Origin: JAFDVL01 sp031371805
GTDB taxonomy: Bacteria > Acidobacteriota > Blastocatellia > RBC074
DNA: 15,814 bases
Direction of reading: 5' to 3'
Assembly: GCA_031371805.1 (NCBI GenBank)
Contig: JANMKB010000084.1
Coordinates: 1-15,814 of the forward strand
Shown: in pieces, positions 6,691 through 13,386 of the stretch
Position numbering within the stretch: the stretch's first letter is position 1
Layout: every line of letters starts with the position of its first letter
Notes under the pieces: model-generated
Seen by the model: only the letters and a program-made list of their open reading frames with translations
The model's database searches: none
Told to the model about the DNA's origin: nothing
Program-made: the position numbers and the translations under genes

Positions 6691-8067
6691 TCAAAAGGTA
6701 GCTGGTAATCGCACCCCGGCTGTTGCAGTAGCGCTACGATCATAACTGGTGAAGCGACGATTGTTCCCCGTGATGCCTGCCCCGCCGCCAACTTTCGCGT
6801 AATCATACGATAAATTTAGTAAGACTGAGGGCGCACCGGGATTCTTTTTCACCTGCTGATTCATGAGCAGTCCATTTTGTGCATTGTAGGTATATTCTTC
6901 CTTGATCTCATTGGCTCCAGTGTTAAATCCAATCTTGAGCGCAGTCGCCTGACTTTCTCCATTATAGACCAACGAAGACGCCATGGATTGTCCGTTGAAT
7001 AACATTTCTTTGTAGCGGCTGGCATCGTCGTAATTGGATTTCGCTATTTTGCGGGTCGTACTTGGCCAAGCCGCCGGATAGGTCGTTTCACGGACGCGAT
7101 TTGCTTTGTCGTATAAATAATTGGTCTGCAATGGACGCGCCGTATTGTCATTGAAAGTGCGGATGACCTGATTAAAACGCCCCATGGCATCATAGTCTAC
7201 GGTGTCAGTTAAGCCACCTGCGACGGTGATAGTTTTCGGACGTGTTTTGTCAAGATTTGCACCTGTTTCGTACGTGTAAGTAGTTGTTGGCGCGGCATGC
7301 ACAGGCGAAGTATTTTTATTCGTGGTGTCGTAACGCACTTCTTTAATGCGATTGAGCGGATCACTCTGATAATCATAAATCGTTTTAACCTGACGCGCAT
7401 CAATTCGCTCGATCAAATTGGAGCGGTCATCGTATTTGAAAACATCGCTCCACAAGCTTCCACCGTTGCCTGAATCATTCAGTTTCGCATCGTGTTCGGC
7501 GAGCTTTTGCGCGACCATCCGGCTCAATCCGTCGTATTTGAAATTCCGAATTTGATCGCCTTGTTGCGTCTGTGACAAATTATTCAGCAAGTCATATTGA
7601 TAGGTGGTCTTGTAACCTGTGCCACTGAGTACGGAACCAATGTTAGTTGTGGCATTCGGATCAGGCTCAACGACTTCGACTATTTGCCCCTTCCAATCGG
7701 CGCGTCCCCAACGTTCGCGCCCCCATTGATCCTGCACCCGAATTGTATTGCCCAACTCACTGGAGGCGACGCTGGGACGTGTCGCTTCATCATAAAAACG
7801 TTTGGCGGGGCTGCCATCAGGTTCGGTGGTTTGCGTGACACGATCCAGTGCATCATAAGTGACATTCGACCAGTATTGTGTACCACCATTGCGATAAGGC
7901 TGCGTTTGTTTCCATAACCGCCCCACGCCATCGTATTCCGTTCCCACAATATCAAGCTCGTATTGCCCGTTGACATAAGAACCATACGCCACTTCGCCGT
8001 GAATACGCCCTTGTCCATCAAGATATTTGTCACTGCCCGATGCCATCGTGAAGGCTCCGCCATTCAA
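6691..8067 (-). CDS. RHS/YD-repeat fragment, C-terminal open segment
   Basis: This uninterrupted segment of about 458 codons belongs to the broken RHS gene. It contains YD repeats (EYDGVGRLWKQTQPY, TYDALDRVTQTTEPDG, QYDLLNNLSQTQQGDQIRNF, KYDGLSRMVAQ, DYDAMGRFNQVIR). It also has the motif YTYNAQNGLLMNQQV followed by LLNLSYDYAKVGGGAGITGN, which recurs in acidobacterial RHS proteins (from memory). YD repeats form the beta-cage shell of RHS/teneurin-type proteins. It begins on a TTG just after a frameshift, so there is no genuine start. It ends at a TGA created by a local frameshift; the protein resumes in the same frame a few codons later. Confidence 0.75.
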   Translation of the reverse strand: MNGGAFTMASGSDKYLDGQGRIHGEVAYGSYVNGQYELDIVGTEYDGVGRLWKQTQPYRNGGTQYWSNVTYDALDRVTQTTEPDGSPAKRFYDEATRPSVASSELGNTIRVQDQWGRERWGRADWKGQIVEVVEPDPNATTNIGSVLSGTGYKTTYQYDLLNNLSQTQQGDQIRNFKYDGLSRMVAQKLAEHDAKLNDSGNGGSLWSDVFKYDDRSNLIERIDARQVKTIYDYQSDPLNRIKEVRYDTTNKNTSPVHAAPTTTYTYETGANLDKTRPKTITVAGGLTDTVDYDAMGRFNQVIRTFNDNTARPLQTNYLYDKANRVRETTYPAAWPSTTRKIAKSNYDDASRYKEMLFNGQSMASSLVYNGESQATALKIGFNTGANEIKEEYTYNAQNGLLMNQQVKKNPGAPSVLLNLSYDYAKVGGGAGITGNNRRFTSYDRSATATAGVRLPATF

Positions 8068-9419
8068 ATCATCACTGAAAAAGAGGCGATCATAAACAAC
8101 CAGTCCGGTGTCATCATAGACCTGATGCGTAAGGCGCCGGTGGGTGACCAGACATACTGTGGACGCAAGGTGTCGGCGTAGTATTGATGAATGGCTGGTA
8201 ACTGATTGGCGTCTTTGGATTGTTCCATCAAGCCGGTATTAAAATTCCAGACCGCGCTGGTGTTGACGCGTTGCGCCGGATCAGTCGCCGAACCGCGCGT
8301 TTGTGATTCAGCGTAGGCGAATTGTGTATTGACGTTATAGGTAAAGGTCGTCTGTTCACAGCAACTGGTGGAGGCAGTAATCAAGTTTCCCGTTTTATCA
8401 TACGCGAGAGTTTCGGTAACGAGACCTACATTACTGCCAGGCGTCGGGTAGCGTTTGACGGTGGTGACATTACCGCGATAATTCGTCATGGAATTAAACG
8501 CCGAAGCGCAGTTATCATAGAGCCAATTCCAATCCTGGTCATACACCGGATTACAATATTGCTCGTTGGTGTAAGGATCATAAGTATAATCGTGATGAGT
8601 GACTGCTGCTGAAGTATTGGCAAGTGCTGTCTCGTCGTAATTATATTCCATCCGCGACAAAGGTACGTTGTTCGCATCCTGCACTTCGACGGATTTTATC
8701 AGTTTGAAAATATGCCGATTGATATAATTGGCAGAATTTTCATACGTCGTTTTGGTTTTGCGTTCCACTTGTCCGTCATAACCCCATTCCTGTGATTCCG
8801 TGACCTGATTATAGGCTCCGTAAGAAAAGGTCGTGAGTTTTGTGTTATACGGGTACGTCGTGTAAGGCAAATCATACGCATGAATATAAGCGGGGCGCGG
8901 CGAATTGTAATCGCCCAGTTGCCACGTAATAGAGGACGCGCGCAGCCCCATGTCGTTATACTCGCAAGGTTGCCCCGCCGCGCAAGTCTTCGCATAAAAC
9001 ACCAGTCCATCGTCAAAGCCTCCCAGATTTGTGTATGCGTATTGCACCTGTTTCGTGCCGTCCGGGCGCGTGGTGGTCGTGCGGCGACGTGTATTGCCAT
9101 ATTCGCTGGCCACTTCAAAGGTGGAGACGTCATAGCCACCCGTAATGCCGGGCGCAGTCGTATCCATGGCCGCCCATTTTTCTTTTCTGGTGTTATAGGT
9201 GGGTTCCGCCGAAAGCGTCCCGTCGGTTTGATACTCATAGATCAATTCCCGTGTGAGATAAACAGCATCAGAAGGTTTACTAATTACCCCATTGCTGTAA
9301 CTCATATTCCGGTATTCTCGAATTTTCGTAATCATCCCATAACCGGAATAGGAGTCGGAATCGTGAAACCAGTAGCCTGTGTTGGTGGCCGGATAATAAA
9401 TCGCTTTGAGAACATTCAC
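8064..9419 (-). CDS. RHS/YD-repeat fragment, middle open segment
   Basis: This is an open segment of about 451 codons of the broken RHS gene. It is rich in Tyr, Asn, Thr and Gly, with repeat-like strands (ELIYEYQTDGTLSAEPTYNT, TFSYGAYNQVTESQEWGYDG, MEYNYDETALAN, TLAYDKTGNLITASTSCCEQ, TFTYNVNTQFAYAESQTRG). The last 22 or so residues (RIRSMMTPDWLFMIASFSVMI) are out-of-frame junk. The other frame reads LTHQVYDDTGLVVYDRLFFS from the same bases and runs into the next fragment, placing a 1-nt loss near 8130-8139. Its GTG start at 9419 is only the first start-like codon after the previous frameshift. Confidence 0.72.
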   Translation of the reverse strand: MNVLKAIYYPATNTGYWFHDSDSYSGYGMITKIREYRNMSYSNGVISKPSDAVYLTRELIYEYQTDGTLSAEPTYNTRKEKWAAMDTTAPGITGGYDVSTFEVASEYGNTRRRTTTTRPDGTKQVQYAYTNLGGFDDGLVFYAKTCAAGQPCEYNDMGLRASSITWQLGDYNSPRPAYIHAYDLPYTTYPYNTKLTTFSYGAYNQVTESQEWGYDGQVERKTKTTYENSANYINRHIFKLIKSVEVQDANNVPLSRMEYNYDETALANTSAAVTHHDYTYDPYTNEQYCNPVYDQDWNWLYDNCASAFNSMTNYRGNVTTVKRYPTPGSNVGLVTETLAYDKTGNLITASTSCCEQTTFTYNVNTQFAYAESQTRGSATDPAQRVNTSAVWNFNTGLMEQSKDANQLPAIHQYYADTLRPQYVWSPTGALRIRSMMTPDWLFMIASFSVMI

Positions 9420-9442
9420 TGTATTGGAGCAAACATACGGCG

Positions 9443-10240
9443 TTAAATTGAAGCTGTAATCAGTGCGAGCTGCTTATATTCCATTTGTACCAGGGTTCGA
9501 GTCGAACCAAGCGTCAAGCCAGGCGCTTTGATTTCTGTCAGTAAACCATTGGTATAGTTAAATGTGATGGAGCGATTCATGGTATCGCTGATAACACTAA
9601 TGTCTGGACCTTGATTGCCTGTGTAAGAAATCGTCATGTAGTTGCCCTGCGCATCCGTAATTTGCGTTGGATAAATCGCACGAGTACTACTGTTTCCTGC
9701 TCCATAACTAATGACCGTGTCATTCGACAGCCGTGCTTCAGCGTAATTCGGAATGCCGTTGACAGCATACACCGTGTAATCAGTGAACGTCCCGTCAATG
9801 GTTTTTCCTAAGAAATATTGCCAGCCACTCGGCGCGAGCGCGTTGCCGGTATAGCCATGCCGTGTGCCGTCCCCGTCAATAATCATAAACCCGCGATCTG
9901 TTCCCCTACTGACAATGCGACCAAACCCGATACTCCAACCCGCCGCCGGCCAGTCATGGTCAATATCAAAGGTGATGTTGCTGCCTGCCTTATGCCACAG
10001 CCGCGAGTTGTAATTCAGGGATAATTCCAGATCAAGACCGCGACTATCCAGCCCGATCACCGGAGCGGAAAATTCATAGTTCCCGCTGCCCGCGTCGCCT
10101 TCCGAAGCGCGTCCAGGCATGTCGCCGCGTTCTTTGCCCGAATCGTCCGCAGTCGTCCAATTGGAATTATTCCAGCCGCACGGATCACCACCAGCATGCA
10201 CCACTGGCGCAGTCGTTACCATGCCCTTTGCATAGTGCAA
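9443..10240 (-). CDS. RHS fragment, N-terminal core segment
   Basis: This is an open segment of about 265 codons of the broken RHS gene. It contains the conserved start of the RHS shell: GNYEFSAPVIGLDSRGLDLE, then LSLNYNSRLWHKAGSNITFD and DHDWPAAGWSIGFGRIVSRG. The matching segment in related proteins begins a long YD-repeat barrel. The stretch around CGWNNSNWTTADDSGKERGD before it is linker-like. The segment ends with out-of-frame residues (ALITASI). The alternate frame reads DYSFNLTPYVCSNTVNVLKA into the next fragment, placing a 1-nt loss near 9461-9466. The TTG at 10240 is not a true start, because the protein continues upstream as SSKDLLKQAKS in the same frame. Confidence 0.72.
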   Translation of the reverse strand: MHYAKGMVTTAPVVHAGGDPCGWNNSNWTTADDSGKERGDMPGRASEGDAGSGNYEFSAPVIGLDSRGLDLELSLNYNSRLWHKAGSNITFDIDHDWPAAGWSIGFGRIVSRGTDRGFMIIDGDGTRHGYTGNALAPSGWQYFLGKTIDGTFTDYTVYAVNGIPNYAEARLSNDTVISYGAGNSSTRAIYPTQITDAQGNYMTISYTGNQGPDISVISDTMNRSITFNYTNGLLTEIKAPGLTLGSTRTLVQMEYKQLALITASI

Positions 10241-10677
10241 TGATTTTGCTTGCTTGAGTAAGTCTTTACTGGAACGTACAGGAGATTTTGGTTCATTATT
10301 TTGGGCGACCAGTGACGCGACTTGTCGGGGGAGGTCAGCAAGCCAATTTTATTGGGTGATGGATTCACCTCCGCGACATCACGAGATGACAATGTGCCGT
10401 AGGAAAACGGTTTGTATTTTTCAATCAGTTTATCAATAGACGGCTGCGGGTCGCCTTTGACCGTAACTTTCACATTGGCCTGTACCTTTGAATCCTTCAC
10501 CGAAATCAAATAATCTCCGGCAATCGGTGAATAAAATACACCGTGATCGGTGATAACAGGCTTGCCTTTGCGTTTGGTTTTATCCACCGAAATATCATCA
10601 ACCGACCATTTCAATTTAACGCTGCTAATCGCCACCTTCGCTGGATAATGCCAGCGCGTTGAAGGTAATTCGTTCAC
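10216..10677 (-). CDS. RHS fragment with Ig-like beta domain
   Basis: The meaningful part of this frame is about 10330-10635: VAISSVKLKWSVDDISVDKT, then KGKPVITDHGVFYSPIAGDY and LISVKDSKVQANVKVTVKG. This alternating-strand pattern is typical of bacterial Ig-like/cadherin-like modules that precede RHS shells. Both ends are out-of-frame. The upstream true frame reads DAQVVKLQIAPSGDIMLATG, ERITFNALALSSE. The downstream true frame reads QVASLVAQNNEPKSPVRSSK. A run of five G at 10327-10331 is the likely site of the downstream frameshift: six G would restore the frame. Confidence 0.65.
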   Translation of the reverse strand: MNELPSTRWHYPAKVAISSVKLKWSVDDISVDKTKRKGKPVITDHGVFYSPIAGDYLISVKDSKVQANVKVTVKGDPQPSIDKLIEKYKPFSYGTLSSRDVAEVNPSPNKIGLLTSPDKSRHWSPKIMNQNLLYVPVKTYSSKQNHCTMQRAW

Positions 10678-10683
10678 CCGTAG

Positions 10684-11043
10684 CTAACATAATATCGCCG
10701 CTCGGAGCAATTTGAAGCTTGACCACTTGCGCATCGCGATCACTTTGTTTTCCTGCGTTTTCTCATCCGGCTTCGTTGGCTTGTCGCTTAATTTCCCTTG
10801 CCAGAACGCCATCAACAGTGATCCCCAACCCTGCGCGTAATAGAAAAGCCGCGCTTCCTGCTTCCATCCCGTTACCATATCCGCGTACACCACGGCCAGT
10901 TGCGGCGTCGCAAATGTTTGCGTGGAGAGCAGCACCACAATCAAGCATTGACTGATGAGCCGTCGCACGAAATGACGCGGTAAGCGGCGATTATTGACGA
11001 CTTGCGAAATTGTTTTTAGGCTGCGGAAAGTTGAAATCTTCAT
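10684..11043 (-). CDS. RHS gene 5' segment with signal peptide
   Basis: This is the start of the RHS gene. From ATG 11043 the protein has a long basic N-region (MKISTFRSLKT..NNRRLPRHFVRR) and a hydrophobic core LISQCLIVVLLSTQTFA, with probable signal cleavage after TFA, so the product is exported. The mature part QLAVVYADMVTGWKQEARLF, YYAQGWGSLLMAFWQGKL is helical. The frame is lost near the T run at 10748-10751; five T instead of four would join it to SDRDAQVVKLQIAPSG. No convincing Shine-Dalgarno precedes 11043. GTG 11064 is an alternative start. Confidence 0.65.
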   Translation of the reverse strand: MKISTFRSLKTISQVVNNRRLPRHFVRRLISQCLIVVLLSTQTFATPQLAVVYADMVTGWKQEARLFYYAQGWGSLLMAFWQGKLSDKPTKPDEKTQENKVIAMRKWSSFKLLRAAILC

Positions 11044-11240
11044 GGCTTTTCTAATTTTTGACACACTTCACCATCGCGCAAAAAATTTTGCGGCAAGGGT
11101 TTGGCATGTCGGGGGTTGATTGGTGTTTTGGGACGAAAAGTGCTTACCGCGGAATCGTTGCAGATTGCAGATTGCAGATTGCGCGAGCAGCGCAAAGGCA
11201 ACACGACTGCTAAAGTTTTCGTTCGTTCTGACGAAAGCAT
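11040..11240 (-). CDS. Possible small ORF coupled to the RHS gene
   Basis: This 66-codon reverse frame has AGGAG 7 nt before its ATG at 11240. Its stop overlaps the RHS start as ATGA (11040-11043), which is what a real coupled gene would show. Against it, the N-terminal half (MLSSERTKTLAVVLPLRCSR) includes the heptamer repeat C and does not look like a conserved protein. The C-terminal part (HAKPLPQNFLRDGEVCQKLE) is more protein-like. It could be a genuine small gene disrupted by the repeat, or chance. I do not recognise a family. Confidence 0.25.
   Translation of the reverse strand: MLSSERTKTLAVVLPLRCSRNLQSAICNDSAVSTFRPKTPINPRHAKPLPQNFLRDGEVCQKLEKP
11158..11178. repeat. Tandem heptamer TTGCAGA x3, element C
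   Basis: TTGCAGA occurs three times in direct tandem (11158-11178), followed by TTGCGCG. It has the same 7-nt step and TTG lead as elements A and D, but no opposite-orientation partner is visible nearby. Confidence 0.75.
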
Positions 11241-11660
11241 TTCAGGACTCCTGTTCTGAAAATCCCTAAATTACGATGTGATAAAAAAAGGAACGTGTTT
11301 CAGAAAATGGCTAACTGCGTACAACTTCTCTGGCTACTAATTGTATTTCTGAAACGAGGCGGAATCTACCATGCTGGTTACGAAGCTTGTTAAGCCCCCA
11401 TGTTAATATTTTTTATTTTGGCTACCTTCGATGCACGGGGAGACTTTGGGCAGGAAATTCATTTTACCAGCTTTTTACTCAGGAATATTCAGGAATTTAT
11501 CCACTCTGCATCCATTTTCAGAGAGAAAAATAAATTAAAGGATGAACGATTGATGTCCGGTTTTTTCAGGGGACTTGTAGCATTGACAGTGTGAACTAAC
11601 AGTTCACACTACGGCTGAAGAAGTTGTAACAATAATTAAACAGCAGGTGGTTAGATTATT
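11241..11660. other. Gene-poor intergenic stretch with two inverted repeats
   Basis: These roughly 420 bp between the RHS gene (leftward) and the 3' end of the zinc-ribbon/TPR gene hold no protein-like frame that I trust. Two structures are visible. GTTTCAGAAA (11297-11306) has its exact reverse complement TTTCTGAAAC at 11346-11355, with a 39-nt gap. A perfect 10-bp palindromic hairpin lies at 11588-11610 (listed separately). The rest is AT-rich and shows no other structure. Confidence 0.45.
11588..11610. repeat. Perfect 10-bp hairpin downstream of the zinc-ribbon/TPR gene
   Basis: AGTGTGAACT (11588-11597) and AGTTCACACT (11601-11610) are exact reverse complements around AAC. It lies 50 nt past the stop of the leftward zinc-ribbon/TPR gene. 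No U-run follows on either strand, so it may be a transcript-end-stabilising hairpin, a dispersed repeat or a binding site rather than an intrinsic terminator. Confidence 0.6.
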
Positions 11661-13067
11661 TTATTGTGGTTCAAGCGAGAAATTTAGTTTCTTTACTCCC
11701 TTCGCATCCTGCCATTCGCCAAAGAAAATTTGTTTTCCTTCCTGTACCATGCGGCTGATTTCAAATTTCCCTGACTCTCTGCCTTTGGGAGTTTTTTCAA
11801 CTAACAAAATCCTGCCTTCGGAACTCACAATTCCATTTAACGCCAGTTTATTGCTGTTGGTATCGTAAGCATAACTGCCTTTCGCTTTTCCATTTTGAAT
11901 TGTGAGGTTGAGGTGAATCGGCAGATTATCAATTTGGCCGCGCGCATCCACTATTGCCAACCCGTCAAATTCATTGCTGGTCGGTTGCGAAGCCAGCGCC
12001 GTTGAAGGTTTCAGCTTCACATCATTAATGTACTTCTGCGTTTTTATTTTTTCTTCGGCATTTGCTTCCAGCAAAATATATTTGTCATACGTTGCGATGG
12101 CTTCCGGGATTTGCCCCTGCTGTTCCTGCAATACAGCCAGGGATTTCACGAAAGAAGCTCGATCAGGCTTCAGCGCAATTGCCTTGCTGAGCGCACTTTT
12201 CGCTTCGTCAAATTTTTTCAGCGAAGCGTAATATTGATACAAATTGTACCAGCCCCACACAAAATCAGCATCCGTTCTGGTCGCCTGGTCATAAGCAATA
12301 AAGGCATCACCCGGCTTACCCGCAGCCTTGTAAGTTTGCCCCAACGCATTCAGGGCCAGCGCCCAATTATTTTTCAGCTTATTGGCTTTATTGAAATTGT
12401 CGGCGGCTTCGCTAAATTTTCTGGCATTAAAACCAACCTTGCCATTCGCAAAGGCGGCTCGTGCCTGAAGCTCTTTGTCATTCGGAGTGATTTTATTGAG
12501 CAACTGATATGACTGCGAAACTTTGTTCCAGTCCACGTTAGGATCAGCTTCGTCGTTGAGGGCGCGAAAGGCTTCATCGCCAATTTTGCTTAGCCTGGTT
12601 TTGATGGTTTGATTTACTTTGGTCAAATCTTCTTTACCAGGATTTGCCTGTAAAAATTCCTCGTAAAATTGCGTCAGATTATTTGCCGAATTGAACGGAT
12701 CAGGTTGATTCAGTGCCTGCTCAATTTGGACAGAAGAAGAATTCCCTTTGAAGTTTTTATACGCCAGCACACCCGCCAGACCAGCGATAATCACACACGC
12801 ACCAATGATTCCAACAATGAGTCCGGTCTTTTTCTGTTCAGGCGGGGCTGGCTGATCAACTTCTACGCCGGAAAAATTACTATGTAGATCTGTGACTGGC
12901 GGAGGATTGAAAGTCGGTTGCGAAGTAGGAATATTGACTCGAACGCGCGTGTCCTCAATTCGTTGTTCACTCAATGGCGTCGCTTTGGAAACGAGCATAA
13001 ACGCATCAAGCGAGCAAAATTTCATGTTGTCCGAATATTCATTTTTACATTGGGGGCAAACTTTCAT
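11661..13067 (-). CDS. Zinc-ribbon, single-TM, TPR-repeat protein
   Basis: This 468-residue protein has an N-terminal zinc-ribbon-like knuckle CPQCKNEYSDNMKFCSLD with Cys4, Cys7 and Cys18. The fourth position, usually Cys, is Asp21. A Pro/Thr-rich linker (30-80) leads to one hydrophobic segment (about 82-104, GLIVGIIGACVIIAGLAGVL). TPR-like helical repeats follow between about 200 and 335 (ALNALGQTYKAAGKPGDAFI, VWGWYNLYQYYASLKKFDEA, SFVKSLAVLQEQQGQIPEAI). The C-terminal about 95 residues look like a beta-rich domain (IHLNLTIQNGKAKGSYAYDT). It is probably anchored in the inner membrane as a scaffold, but the function is unknown. ATG 13067 is supported by AAGGA 9 nt upstream. Proteins of this zinc-ribbon-plus-TPR design recur in Acidobacteriota (from memory). 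Confidence 0.8.
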   Translation of the reverse strand: MKVCPQCKNEYSDNMKFCSLDAFMLVSKATPLSEQRIEDTRVRVNIPTSQPTFNPPPVTDLHSNFSGVEVDQPAPPEQKKTGLIVGIIGACVIIAGLAGVLAYKNFKGNSSSVQIEQALNQPDPFNSANNLTQFYEEFLQANPGKEDLTKVNQTIKTRLSKIGDEAFRALNDEADPNVDWNKVSQSYQLLNKITPNDKELQARAAFANGKVGFNARKFSEAADNFNKANKLKNNWALALNALGQTYKAAGKPGDAFIAYDQATRTDADFVWGWYNLYQYYASLKKFDEAKSALSKAIALKPDRASFVKSLAVLQEQQGQIPEAIATYDKYILLEANAEEKIKTQKYINDVKLKPSTALASQPTSNEFDGLAIVDARGQIDNLPIHLNLTIQNGKAKGSYAYDTNSNKLALNGIVSSEGRILLVEKTPKGRESGKFEISRMVQEGKQIFFGEWQDAKGVKKLNFSLEPQ

Positions 13068-13085
13068 TCTTTATTTTCCTTCCAA

Positions 13086-13129
13086 AAAGCAAAAAGCTGA
13101 GAGCCTCATTGTACAACGAAACTCTCAGC
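13086..13129 (-). terminator. Intrinsic-terminator-like hairpin in the leader of the zinc-ribbon/TPR gene
   Basis: On the minus strand, GCTGAGAG (13129-13122) pairs with CTCTCAGC (13103-13096) over an 18-nt loop. It is followed at once by TTTTTGCTTTTT, a strong terminator shape. It ends only about 19 nt before the start codon at 13067, so it could be a second terminator for the tRNA transcript or an attenuator for the TPR gene. Confidence 0.65.
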
Positions 13130-13166
13130 CTTAGCTATTTGGCACGAATCATGTAACGCAAAAATG

Positions 13167-13195
13167 AAAAGACCGCCTATATTCAGCGGTCTTTT
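13167..13195 (-). terminator. Terminator of tRNA-fMet
   Basis: A perfect 10-bp stem AAAAGACCGC (13167-13176)/GCGGTCTTTT (13186-13195) with a 9-nt loop lies about 10 nt beyond the tRNA 3' end. On the minus strand the stem ends in a U-run (GCGGTCTTTTCATTTTT), as expected for a rho-independent terminator. Confidence 0.85.
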
Positions 13196-13204
13196 AATCT
13201 GGTA

Positions 13205-13278
<74 letters not shown>

Positions 13279-13294
13279 TCAAATCGAAGGAGCG

Positions 13295-13323
13295 AATTTA
13301 CTTGTCACTCCACGCTTTGTCAA
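13295..13323 (-). promoter_or_regulatory. Near-consensus sigma-70 promoter of tRNA-fMet
   Basis: On the minus strand TTGACA (13323-13318), an exact 17-nt spacer and TAAATT (13300-13295) form an almost perfect housekeeping promoter. The expected start near 13288 leaves a leader of about 10 nt before the tRNA. Confidence 0.8.
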
Positions 13324-13340
13324 GCGCGTGCAGCGAATAT

Positions 13341-13368
13341 TTGCAATCTGGGTTTAGCTCGGTATCAT
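13341..13368 (+). promoter_or_regulatory. Candidate promoter of the PhyH-family gene
   Basis: On the plus strand TTGCAA (13341-13346), a 16-nt spacer and TATCAT (13363-13368) resemble a sigma-70 promoter. Transcription would start near 13375, only about 12 nt before ATG 13387, where there is no Shine-Dalgarno. A near-leaderless mRNA is therefore possible. Confidence 0.4.
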
Positions 13369-13386
13369 AGCGTTTCACTTAATCTC

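Larger units (their letters stand above)
6384..11043 (-). pseudogene. Large secreted RHS/YD-repeat protein gene with multiple frameshifts, 3' truncated
   Basis: Several consecutive reverse-strand frames read as one long RHS/YD-repeat protein once frameshifts are corrected. Order: signal peptide, an Ig-like beta domain, an RHS N-terminal core (LDLELSLNYNSRLWHKAG), then many YD repeats (YDGVGRLWKQ, YDALDRVTQ, YDGLSRMVAQ, YDAMGRFNQV). Frame breaks are visible near 10748-10751, 10630-10640, 10327-10331, 9461-9466 and 8130-8139, plus two closely spaced compensating pairs near 6676-6696 and 6450-6468. Protein similarity continues cleanly across each in another frame; for example VWSPTGAL continues as THQVYDDTGLVVYDRL. 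Most breaks look like single-base losses. There is no C-terminal toxin-like tip, and the frame ends against the PPK2 stop. Either the gene is decaying or the assembly has local indel errors. The separate fragments are listed below. Confidence 0.85.

Noticed and set aside
8880..9446. Plus-strand ORF of 188 codons opposite the RHS gene
   Set aside because: It is the complement of well-patterned YD-repeat coding sequence, and its product (Arg/Ile-rich, no motif) looks like a shadow.
6384..11043. Insertion sequence or transposon as cause of the RHS disruption
   Set aside because: No transposase frame, terminal inverted repeats or target duplications seen; the breaks are small indels.
11400..11594. 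Plus-strand ORF of 64 codons
   Set aside because: No ribosome site, low-complexity AT-rich sequence, no protein-like pattern; it runs into the palindrome at 11588.
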